Position numbers and translations under genes: made by a program
The notes under the pieces: generated by a model
What the model was told of the DNA's origin: nothing
The model's database searches: none
The model's input: the letters and a program-made list of their open reading frames with translations, nothing else
In this document: piece by piece, positions 56,093 to 64,000 of the stretch
Numbering within the stretch: the stretch's first letter is position 1
Layout of the letters: each line of letters opens with the position of its first letter
DNA from: Eutreptiella sp. 'Long Island Sound 2002'
Taxonomy: Eukaryota; Euglenozoa; Euglenophyceae; Eutreptiales; Eutreptiaceae
Assembly (NCBI GenBank): GCA_964036045.1
Contig: OZ038380.1
Coordinates: forward strand, 11,761,713-11,825,712
Direction of reading: 5' to 3'
DNA length: 64,000 nucleotides

Positions 56093-56790
56093 TTACGGTG
56101 CTACAGCAGCAACCAATTGGACCAACACGTCCTTGACATCCAAAGAAATATTCTTTTTCTTCAGATAGTCCATCCAGACCGTGGTATACCTCGGCACAAA
56201 GCTGCTCGGAGGCTCCCACGAATCCCTGGATGCGGCGAATCCCTTCCAACGGACTTTATAAAGCCTCCCGCCAGGATCTTCTCAGCGGTGAAGTCGTCGT
56301 CCTCATCCTCGTCGTCCGAGTCCACATCGCCGGCCGTGAACTCGAAGGTGACGGGACGTCCGCTGGGGTCTGGTGCTCGGGGACGAAGCGGGGTATGGTC
56401 GCGGTCCAGGATCTTGTTATCCCCCACACGAACCGCATACACATCCTGCCCGACCTTCCGCACGATTACCGCCGGCACATACCAGGACGCCTGCCGATGC
56501 CTGGACAGGACATCCTTGTGGTGCCGCTCCACCCACACGGTGTCTTGGAGAGCATACTTCTGGACTTTTCCCTGCTTGAAGTACTTGGCCCTCTTGTCAT
56601 GCTCGTCCTGAAGTGCCTTGCACACCTTGGCCGCCGTGTCGTCCGCCTCAGCTATCATAGCGTTCGCATTCCAGGCCACTTTGCCATGGTTCAACCACGG
56701 GAGAGTGCGTGACACTCGATCCCGTAGGAACAGGATGCGATGGGGCGACAGTCCCGTGGGTCCCGGAAGGTCATGGTACGCCTGGAGTAC
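56093..56790 (-). pseudogene. pol: E2 integrase C-terminus and chromodomain, frameshifted
   Basis: The minus frame reads AYHDLPGPTGLSPHRILFLR (integrase core end), a helical linker (AWNANAMIAEADDTAAKVCK), then the GPY/F-type module (YALQDTVWVERHHKDVL; RHRQASWYVPAVIVRKVGQD). Near 56,260 the frame shifts and continues as a chromodomain, YKVRWKGFAASRDSWEPPSS then FVPRYTTVWMDYLKKKN, ending VAAVAP and TAA. Chromodomains direct integration to marked chromatin in chromoviruses. The 5' part of the integrase lies beyond the 2.5-kb insertion. Confidence 0.85.
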
Positions 56791-57533
56791 TGTAACAGGG
56801 CCAGTGCCCTAGCCCCTTGGGTTCTCCTGGTCTTGGTGTTTGGGGACCATTTCCGTTGATCTCCGCCTGCTGTTTCGGAAAAACCTTGCTGATTTTGTCA
56901 AAACCTTGCTGATTTTGTCCAAAAATCCTGCAAGCAACACCTGAACCCCGTCAGTGGCATGCACGCTCAACACGTTTCATGTCGTCTTTTGCATCCTTCT
57001 GTCGGAGGTTCATCCATACCCATTGTACGAAAGATTCATAGACCCTTGCCGGGTCTCACCACTGGCGCATACCTGCAGACACGTAACATACAAAGAACAG
57101 GGCATGCACCTGGCCCTTTTCGTGACGATCTACTCTACAACATTCGAGAATCGTCTTTATAAATGCGGGCATTCGCAATAATTATAACTACAGCGTTCAA
57201 AAGGCTTTTTATACTGTAAATCCGTGATTTTCCTAAACTCTGTAGTCAATGCTGACGGTCACATCGCTGTTCTGGCGACCGCGTCTCGCGCTTTGTAGCG
57301 CGCTCTGTCTCCCAGCGCTCCAGCGCTCCAGCGCGCTCTGTCGCAAACAATAATAAAATACAAAATATGCAAAAGCATATATAAAAAGTAGACAGAAAAA
57401 ATAGAAATATTAAACACGGCGCTGACCATTACGAGGTCTGTGCCGAAGACGGTCGTGGGGCAGCCGGACCGGCTTCACCCCCCTTCTGAGAAGTGAACCG
57501 ACGGTTTTGGAACCGGCCGTTCACGCACATCCA
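56791..57533 (-). mobile_element. E3 LTR, 3' copy
   Basis: 743 bp. On the minus strand it begins TGGATGTGCGTGAAC and ends GGCCCTGTTACA (TG...CA). It is preceded by a purine tract (GGACAGAAGAGATGGAG). Nearly identical to 58,568-59,310. Confidence 0.85.
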
Positions 57534-57793
57534 CTCCATCTCTTCTGTCCGCACCGTACCTTCGAGTGCAACTGCCACTTTCGACTCTCGCGGCATGCAA
57601 CTCTAGCACGGATGGTCACCGATGGTGTAGGCCTCCATACGTCGCTTCTACGTCGCTTCGGCAGCCGGCACGCGTGGACGCCCCTTCCTCACGTCGGAGT
57701 ACTCGCTCCCCAGGTTTGACGAAATCCCTGTGGCGTGGGACATTGTGCTTGGTCTGTGTGGCTTCCGAAGACTTTGCTGGCGACGGCTGTCTT

Positions 57794-58303
57794 CTACCAA
57801 CGCTTCCTCAACGGACACTTCGTTGGCTGGGACATGGGCAGGCACATGTGGTACAGATCCGGACCACATATTTTGCAGTGACCCGTTGCATCACGAGTAT
57901 GCCGCTGGTTCTCTGGGATCTCAGGCATTTGAACAATAGGTGCCCACAGCGGCACCGTCATGGATAGTCGCTGCATGGCGTATGCTGCATCGTCCACGGA
58001 CTCTGAGCTCGTCGATCCTGCTTCACTCGCCGCGCGAAACTCCATGGACTCCCTTGGACTGGTTTCGAAGAGCTCCTGGAGCGTTGCTTCATCCAAATCC
58101 GTCCACCAGGGATCTCCTTCGGCTGCGCTGTCACCGGACTGGTGTTCGTACTCCAATTGGCTTCGATTGCCGTTGCTCCGCGCCTCCTCAGAGGTTGCAG
58201 AGCTGCATGACTCCCACTCGGTACGCGTTGCACTCGTTGCACTCGTTGCACGCGAATCTGAGCTGGGCAGTGGAGAATGAAAGTCACCGTCATCGTCTGA
58301 CAT
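57794..58303 (-). CDS. E3 acidic protein with Cys/His cluster
   Basis: 169 codons from ATG (MSDDDGDFHSPLPSSDS) to TAG. The N-terminal two thirds are Ser/Glu/Thr-rich and acidic, and include DLDEATLQELFETSPRESME. The C-terminus is RDATGHCKICGPDLYHMC followed by a basic tail (CPLRKRW). The C-x2-C-x5-H-x-C spacing is not a standard retroviral knuckle. A function in packaging is possible by position only. It is the only gene of this young element and is intact. Confidence 0.5.
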   Translation of the reverse strand: MSDDDGDFHSPLPSSDSRATSATSATRTEWESCSSATSEEARSNGNRSQLEYEHQSGDSAAEGDPWWTDLDEATLQELFETSPRESMEFRAASEAGSTSSESVDDAAYAMQRLSMTVPLWAPIVQMPEIPENQRHTRDATGHCKICGPDLYHMCLPMSQPTKCPLRKRW

Positions 58304-58344
58304 GCGGTGTGGCCTGGGCAAGGTGGGTGCAGGACCTGCCATTC

Positions 58345-58512
58345 CCTGACGAGGTCGGTCGGTCGGTCGGCCGGTCTCTTGGTCGATCGGTCGGTCGGGC
58401 GGTCCGTCGGCGCATCGATCCATTGGTCCGTGGGCGTCGGTCCATTGGTCCGTCTGTCTCTCCGTCCGTCCGTCCTTACCGTCCGTCCGTCCGTCCGTCC
58501 GTCCGTCCGTCC
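58345..58512. repeat. GTCG/CCGT tetranucleotide microsatellite
   Basis: GGTC runs followed by a pure (CCGT) run of about 14 units. It extends the minus ORF frame upstream as Asp-Gly-Arg-Thr repeats, which I do not count as protein. Confidence 0.9.
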
Positions 58513-58567
58513 GCCCGTACTCCATCTGTCAGTCGGGCCGTCCTGTAGAACCATTCATGAATCTTTC

Positions 58568-59310
58568 TGTAACAGGGCCAGTGCCCTAGCCCCTTGGGTT
58601 CTCCTGGTCTTGGTGTTTGGGGACCATTTCCGTTGATCTCCGCCTGCTGTTTCGGAAAAACCTTGCTGATTTTGTCAAAACCTTGCTGATTTTGTCCAAA
58701 AATCCTGCAAGCAACACCTGAACCCCGTCAGTGGCATGCACGCTCAACACGTTTCATGTCGTCTTTTGCATCCTTCTGTCGGAGGTTCATCCATACCCAT
58801 TGTACGAAAGATTCATAGACCCTTGCCGGGTCTCACCACTGGCGCATACCTGCAGACACGTAACATACAAAGAACAGGGCATGCACCTGGCCCTTTTCGT
58901 GACGATCTACTCTACAACATTCGAGAATCGTCTTTATAAATGCGGGCATTCGCAATAATTATAACTACAGCGTTCAAAAGGCTTTTTATACTGTAAATCC
59001 GTGATTTTCCTAAACTCTGTAGTCAATGCTGACGGTCACATCGCTGATCTGGCGACCGCGTCTCGCGCTTTGTAGCGCGCTCTGTCTCCGAGCGCTCCAG
59101 CGCTCCAGCGCGCTCTGTCGCAAACAATAATAAAATACAAAATATGCAAAAGCATATATAAAAAGTAGACAGAAAAAATAGAAATATTAAACACGGCGCT
59201 GACCATTACGAGGTCTGTGCCGAAGACGGTCGTGGGGCAGCCGGACCGGCTTCATCCCCCTTCTGAGAAGTGAACCGACGGTTTTGGAACCGGCCGTTCA
59301 CGCACATCCA
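58568..59310 (-). mobile_element. E3 LTR, 5' copy
   Basis: 743 bp. I see about three mismatches to the 3' copy, e.g. GATCTGG versus GTTCTGG near 59,045 and TCATCCCCC versus TCACCCCCC near 59,250. The minus integrase frame of E2 runs straight into it (SLWRE then WMCVNGRF), which marks the insertion point. Confidence 0.85.
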
Positions 59311-60999
59311 CTCTCTCCACAGCGAATTGTACCAATTCCGGCCCGGTTCATCGATGTGCAGCTGGCGGAACTTCTCGAACATCTGCCGCCCGGCCACCTC
59401 AGCTCGGCCATTCGACCGGCTGTGGTACGCCACGGTCTTGGCGTGCCGAATACCCATGTGCTTGCACATCGTCCTGAACCACGTCCCCACAAACTGACTG
59501 CCCCGATCGCTGCAGATGACAGCCGGGACATCAAAAATCGTCAGCCAATGCCTGATCATGGCATTAGCGACGGTCTTGGCCTGCAGCCCCACTCCATGCT
59601 TGTCCCTCTTGTCCTTCTTCTTGGACTTCTTGCCAGGGACCGCCACGATATACCCACTGTGCCTATGTACCGCCAGGATGACACAGTCATAGGTCTCTCC
59701 TTCCACGGTGACCTCAGGCATGGCGAATACATCCATGGCCACGGACCGCATAGGGGCCTCCGGTATAGCCGTGTACACCGGATTGCCAACCGTGGAGTGG
59801 TTGGGGCTCTTCGTGGCCCGACACACGGCACAGTCGCTGCAGTACTTATCCGTGGATGGCGTAGTACCCCGGAGGGAACCTGAAACGCCACTCCAGGTCC
59901 TGCTGCATCTTGTCTCGGCCAGGGTGCATGAGCTGGGCGTTGTGCCAATGGTCAATGAGCTCCTCCACTCGGTTCTCGGGCACCAGCAGCTTGTCCTTGA
60001 GGAGCAACTTGTCCCCATCCTCGGTCAAGCCCTCCGGCCATTCGTCGTCCGACGGGGCGCTCACGGCGTTCCAGTACTTGCTCCAGTGCTCGGATGCCGC
60101 ATAGTCATCCGACCAGTCCTCTGTGAGCACCGACCTGACTAGCTCTACAGGGGCCACCATCCATTGCTCGAGGGTTTTCTCTCGAATAGCTTGGACGCGG
60201 GCGCCCCGGAACTTGGCCAGGTCCGTACTGTTTGCCATCACCACAAAGCACTTGACCCCTTCTTGCTCCATGGCCTTCTCCATCTCGATGATGCGCTTGG
60301 CCTCCTCGGTCTCCTCGGCGTCCCCATGGCTGGATATGTCCATCCACGCCTTGCCCGCGGGGAAGCCCCAAGACTGAGGCAATCTGCCACAGTGTTGTCC
60401 TTCCCCGGGACGTATACAACGCTGAGGTCGAACTTGGCGAACGTCTCGTGCCACCGGGCCCTCCTTGCCGCCGGTCCCGAGGGGGTGTCGACGTGCTCCT
60501 TGTGCCAGCTCTGCAAGGACTGATGGTCTGTACAAACCACCACCGGTTGCAATCCGATGTGGCCAGACCACTTCCTGAGCGCACAAACAATGGCGTACGT
60601 CTCCTTCTCCCTCGCGGTCCAGGTGCGGCGTTGGCCCTCGGCCAGGATCCGACTCCAAAACGCCACGGGTACGTGTGACCCGTCGTCCCGAATCTGCTCG
60701 AGGACTGCCCCTACAGCATAGTCCGAGGCGTCCGTTCGTAGCACGAATCCCTTGTCCGGGTCAACCAGAAATAGCCCCAGCTGCCCCAGGAGTCGCTCCT
60801 TCAGGCGGCTGAACGCATCTTCGGCCTCAGGGGTCTGAAAGTGCTGCCCTGGGTCGTGGAAGGTGCCGGAGGGCTCGGGGCCGGCAAGACCAGTGGGGCA
60901 GGCACGCGAGGAGTCGACCTGAACGCTGCTGTTGGGGGTAGAACCAGATACACGGACACCAACGGAGGCGAGAGCAGCAACAACGGAAGCAAGATCCAT
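59311..60999 (-). pseudogene. pol: E2 pol: RNase H and integrase, frameshifted
   Basis: From ATG at 60,999 the frame reads MDLASVVAALASVGVRVSGS, then jumps to the RNase H region: EDAFSRLKERLLGQL, VLRTDASDYAVGAVLEQ (catalytic Asp), WTAREKETYAIVCALRKW (Glu), VVCTDHQSLQS (Asp), YVPGKDNTVADCLS. No reverse transcriptase is present, so about 2-3 kb has been deleted. Frameshifts near 60,375 and 59,865 separate it from the zinc-binding part (LIDHWHNAQLMHPGRDKMQQ ... YCSDCAVCRATK) and the integrase core: SVAMDVFAMPE, AVICSDRGSQFVG, HSRSNGRAEV, giving D, D-35-E. Catalytic residues remain, but the gene cannot make one protein. Confidence 0.85.
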
Positions 61000-63098
61000 G
61001 CTGATTGTTATCCGGCAGAAAATCCCAGTCTATGAAGAAAATTGATGCGGATTATTCTAAGTACATCTGAGTGTCCAAAACTATCTGAAAAGATTTATAT
61101 AAATCCGATTGTGAAAAATATTTGGCCGATCTGGCCCGCGAGCGCGCGTCAGCGGCGAATGGCGATTCCTGGTAAATGATCGGAACGCGGCGGATTTACG
61201 GAGAATGAACCGCGGAATCAGACCCGGCATATCAGAAATATATAGGTCTGATCCTGAGACTGAGCTGCGAGGTGGCGATTCCGCCGAAGCAGAGAAAATG
61301 ACCAAAATGTAGTCAATCTGGGGCAGATCTGCTAAAATCTGAGCAGATGGGGGTTAGCCGCACTTACACTCCCCCTCCAAAAACACACTGGGGTGTGTCG
61401 CTACGTCAACGAAGAACGTAGTGCGGGTAAGTCCCAGAAAAAAATAGAAATGTAGCTTCGATGGGGCGAAATCTGCTTGATCTGACCTGATTTGGGCTGA
61501 ATTGGCACTGAATCAGGATGAATGAACCTGAAATGAGACAGAATGAGGAGTGACGAACAGTCCTCCGTGCAGCAAAACATTAGGTTAAGGGCTAAAAAGC
61601 ATGTAAACGTATCGAGAATCGATACCAAACCATACTTTGGTCAAGAATGAGGTAGATTATTGGTGGATTGAGTGGGGGAATCAAGAAATGGAGTGACATC
61701 TCAGCGCTCTGGCACAGTTTCGCTGTCGCGGGCACGCTACGGTGTCCTCGCCGAACTCTACATCGTGTTACTCCCGCTTTTCTCGTTCTGAAAAGTGCAG
61801 CATGTGCTTCAGATTTGGCGCATCTGGTGGATGATCACTAGATTCAGCAAGATTGAGAGTCAATTTGGGCAGGGATGAAGGAGATGAAACAATCACAGAG
61901 AGGGAAAACAAATACCAATGAAGTCTGCAGGCCTTAAGTGAACCATTGAAGGCAAGGATGTTTTTCTGTTCACTTATCTGTACACAGATCTTCGAGGAAT
62001 GTGAGGTGATGACAAGGAAATCAACCTAAATTGTCCTAAAATCAGCAAATTCCCTAAGATGAAGGTGAAATGAAGCGGAATGTCTAGAACTGAAACTACT
62101 AACACCTTCGTTTAGACTAGAGTTAATATATATTGTCGTTTATTCAGCTCAATTGTGCTTTCCGGCACGTTGGTTCGCGAGCATCCAACAGATTCCATCA
62201 AAATGTGGATCATGTGATGATGCATCATGATGGGACATGCTGGCCCTGGATCCTTGGCATGTAACGCGCCGAAGGTTCGCTGAAGGCGCTTTACTGACAG
62301 TATATAACTGAGAGACACCGAGTAGTCCTTTATTTACAGTGGCGGCGGTGTCAATCGACTTGGACAAGGCCAATCTTTTGATTGAGTCCCACAAGACACT
62401 TGGATTCACCATTTTCGACAGTTTCAGGTCGGATTGAGCTCACATTGGCGTGTGCCAAAAATACAACGAAGCTTACGGACTTCAGAGGTTGCTGTTAGAA
62501 GTCCCTAGAGCTCCTATGTGAAGGTTGTCTGAACAATTGACGTCTGGGTTTTGTGCAACAGTGGCAGAATGATGGACAAAACCTGAGGAATTCAAGGTAA
62601 ATTCAAGGAATCTGGATCTGAATCTGGACTTTGACTTCAGCATCACGGCAAATGAAGGTAAGATCTGAGTTCCTGGCGTCGCACCTAGTGCAGCCAGTAC
62701 TACAGGGGGTGCCTGTAGGGGTGAATGTCGCTGGCCAGCGTTTTTACTATGTACATTTGCTTCCATCTGCACGAGTAGCCAAATTCCAAAGATGCACAGA
62801 CCAACAGAGACAAGATTACCCCGAATCTGCCTGAATTAAGCCTGAGTTTGGTTTTTTCTGAACACGGCAGCACACTCCGTGGCTTTCGGCAGCGTATCTA
62901 CGCCTTGTCTGCCGAACGGAGACCAAAGAAAAGTTGATTGACGTCAAATCATCAAACATTCGCAGTTCTCCACATCATGACTTAATCAGAAAGAATGAAC
63001 AGTGGATTGAGCAGAATGTGGTTCTTTCAAGTCGTCAGAACACTCACATTGGAATAAGTGGTCGACGGGGCGAGGCTGGAGCTTTTGTAGGAGTTGGA
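61000..63098. other. Probable leader/LTR DNA between E2 and E4; no gene
   Basis: AT-richer sequence with no protein-like frame. Near 61,385-61,425 it has an ACACACTGGGGTGTGT palindrome and a CTACGT...ACGTAG hairpin. It does not match the E1/E2 LTR, although E2's reading frame starts at its edge. It may be the LTR and leader of a second family, to which E4 could also belong. Confidence 0.35.
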
Positions 63099-63177
63099 CA
63101 TGCAAGGGTTTCGAACCTACACCCTTGAGCCCTAGCGACGAGTGCCATGACGCCCTGGACTAGACGACTGTTAGCCA
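63099..63177 (-). repeat. tRNA-like sequence downstream of E4
   Basis: Minus: CAGTCGTCTAGTCCAGGGCG (A-box-like) and GTGTAGGTTCGAAACCCTTG (T arm, B box GGTTCGAAACC). The intervening stems are poor, so this is a tRNA relic or SINE head, not a supported tRNA gene. Confidence 0.35.
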
Positions 63178-63216
63178 ATCTAGGGTACCGGCGACTCAAG
63201 TCACGACGGATCTCCC

Positions 63217-64000
63217 TCAATTCGGCCAAGCACGAATACATGTGACCACCAACCTGTCTGGTCGGGCCCTCGTACGGCTTGGGCGCTGCAAATCAGCGGC
63301 CGAACTCGAAGCTTGGTCCTCATTTGGTTCCTGGGCTGGCCTGACCGCAGGAGGGGGGATCGACGGATCAGCCCTGGAATGTGGCTGCTGAGGGCCGTAA
63401 AAGGCTGGATCTCGATTCACCACAGGTCTTTTTCCGTCGCTCTCCACCTGTCTGTCTGGTTTCGACAAACAGTCTGTCAGGAGTACGCCAATTTCGGGGT
63501 GCTTCTTGAGGAAGTCGATGAACCCCTTGGTGTACCCATGGACAAAAGAATGGGCTGGTTCCCAGTTGTTGTGACTGGAATCAAAGCCCCTCCACTCACA
63601 TAGAAATTCCCATTCGCCCTTTCCGTCACGTCTTGCCTCTAAAATCCTCTTGAGTTCGTACTTCCCCCCTTGGATGACCTGATCGGACAAAAATTTCGAA
63701 GTCCAAAAAAGGGGTTTAACCCGATCCTTGGGGGAGGGGATCTCTCTCTTGAGGCGATCGCCCGAAACGTCAATTTCCCTGCTGACATCCACACGAATCC
63801 TCCACCTGTTCTCACCTAGACGCGCTGTAACAGCGAATGGCCCCTCCCACAAGGGAAGAAGCTTATCATCTCCGTCCAGGGTGGTTTCGGATTTTCGAAG
63901 CCAAACTCGATCATCGACTTCAAAATTGTGGGGGTTTTTTCGGCCTTGATTCTGGACCCAAAGCCAGTCAGCTTGATGCTTATCGATTAATTTCGAGACA
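63217..64000 (-). CDS. pol: E4 chromovirus integrase C-terminus and chromodomain, partial
   Basis: Open from the window edge to TGA at 63,217 (about 260 codons). It reads VSKLIDKHQADWLWVQNQ, then the GPY/F module LPLWEGPFAVTARLGENRWR, then the chromodomain KYELKRILEARRDGKGEWEF, LCEWRGFDSSHNNWEPAHSF and GFIDFLKKHPEIGV, and a long polar tail ending in an Arg-rich stretch. The chromodomain aromatic residues (Y, W, W) are present. It differs clearly from E2, so it is a separate lineage. The 5' part lies beyond 64,000. Confidence 0.85.
   Translation of the reverse strand, partial: VSKLIDKHQADWLWVQNQGRKNPHNFEVDDRVWLRKSETTLDGDDKLLPLWEGPFAVTARLGENRWRIRVDVSREIDVSGDRLKREIPSPKDRVKPLFWTSKFLSDQVIQGGKYELKRILEARRDGKGEWEFLCEWRGFDSSHNNWEPAHSFVHGYTKGFIDFLKKHPEIGVLLTDCLSKPDRQVESDGKRPVVNRDPAFYGPQQPHSRADPSIPPPAVRPAQEPNEDQASSSAADLQRPSRTRARPDRLVVTCIRAWPN

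Larger units (their letters stand above)
57534..58567 (-). mobile_element. E3 internal region (non-autonomous LTR element)
   Basis: 1,034 bp between two identical-length LTRs, with no protease, RT or integrase. Together with the LTRs it forms a 2.5-kb element of TRIM/LARD type. It includes a GTCG/CCGT microsatellite (58,345-58,512) and one ORF. Confidence 0.8.

Noticed and set aside
56791-59310. An intron in integrase instead of an LTR element
   Set aside because: The minus strand could be read as GT...AG across the gap, but the two identical 743-bp terminal repeats with TG...CA ends and a purine tract before the second one fit an LTR element.

Overview
This is nuclear DNA from a eukaryote with a large, repeat-rich, intron-rich genome. 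The evidence is a set of short exons with GT-AG borders and long introns, chromodomain Ty3/gypsy (chromovirus) retrotransposons, non-LTR and tRNA-derived repeats, many microsatellites, and dozens of uninterrupted G or C runs of 9-14 bases in non-coding DNA. A green-lineage alga is plausible from the mix of elements, but nothing in the window proves it. I see no bacterial operon, CRISPR array or rRNA gene.

Layout. 1-1,473 is a 16-bp minisatellite. 1,834-6,452 holds decayed minus-strand coding DNA: a Cys-rich pseudogene, the RNase H and C-terminal zinc-finger part of a LINE, a poly-Ser reading frame and another Cys-rich pseudogene. 6,500-13,560 is mostly repeats: a 21-bp and a 7-bp minisatellite, an inverted-repeat element, and two families of short tRNA-like repeats.

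The main result lies between 12,598 and 39,091 on the minus strand. At least 15 short exons, most of them missed by a simple Met-to-stop search, encode one continuous heptad-rich coiled coil. Intron phases agree at 13 of 13 adjacent junctions that could be tested. One stretch (18.7-21.4 kb) is unresolved. A downstream exon encodes a C-terminal SAM-like domain and a stop, and I infer that it ends the same gene. The predicted protein would be a scaffold of about 700 residues or more; its 5' end was not found. Its introns carry other material: a plus-strand asparagine-synthetase exon (15.7 kb), a 4.1-kb segment flanked by 18-bp direct repeats that holds a broken membrane-anchored J-domain gene (26.0-30.2 kb), and microsatellites.

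39.1-48.1 kb is AT-richer and has no gene I can name. 48.16-61.0 kb is a nest of chromovirus remains on the minus strand. Element E1 has a 5' LTR fragment, an initiator-Met-type primer binding site, gag, and a deletion that joins gag to the last codons of pol, followed by its 3' LTR. E2 has RNase H, integrase, chromodomain and a 3' LTR lying inside E1's 5' LTR. E2's integrase is split by a young non-autonomous LTR element whose two 743-bp LTRs differ at about three sites. E1's 3' LTR contains a 265-bp terminal-inverted-repeat element carrying an exon-like reading frame. A second chromovirus (E4) runs off the right edge at 64,000.

The minus-strand coiled-coil gene is the only host gene I support as a functional unit. 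The transposon genes and pseudogenes are all broken, except gag, E4's open integrase/chromodomain frame, and the small acidic ORF of the young LTR element. Positions were counted by hand and may be off by a base or two.
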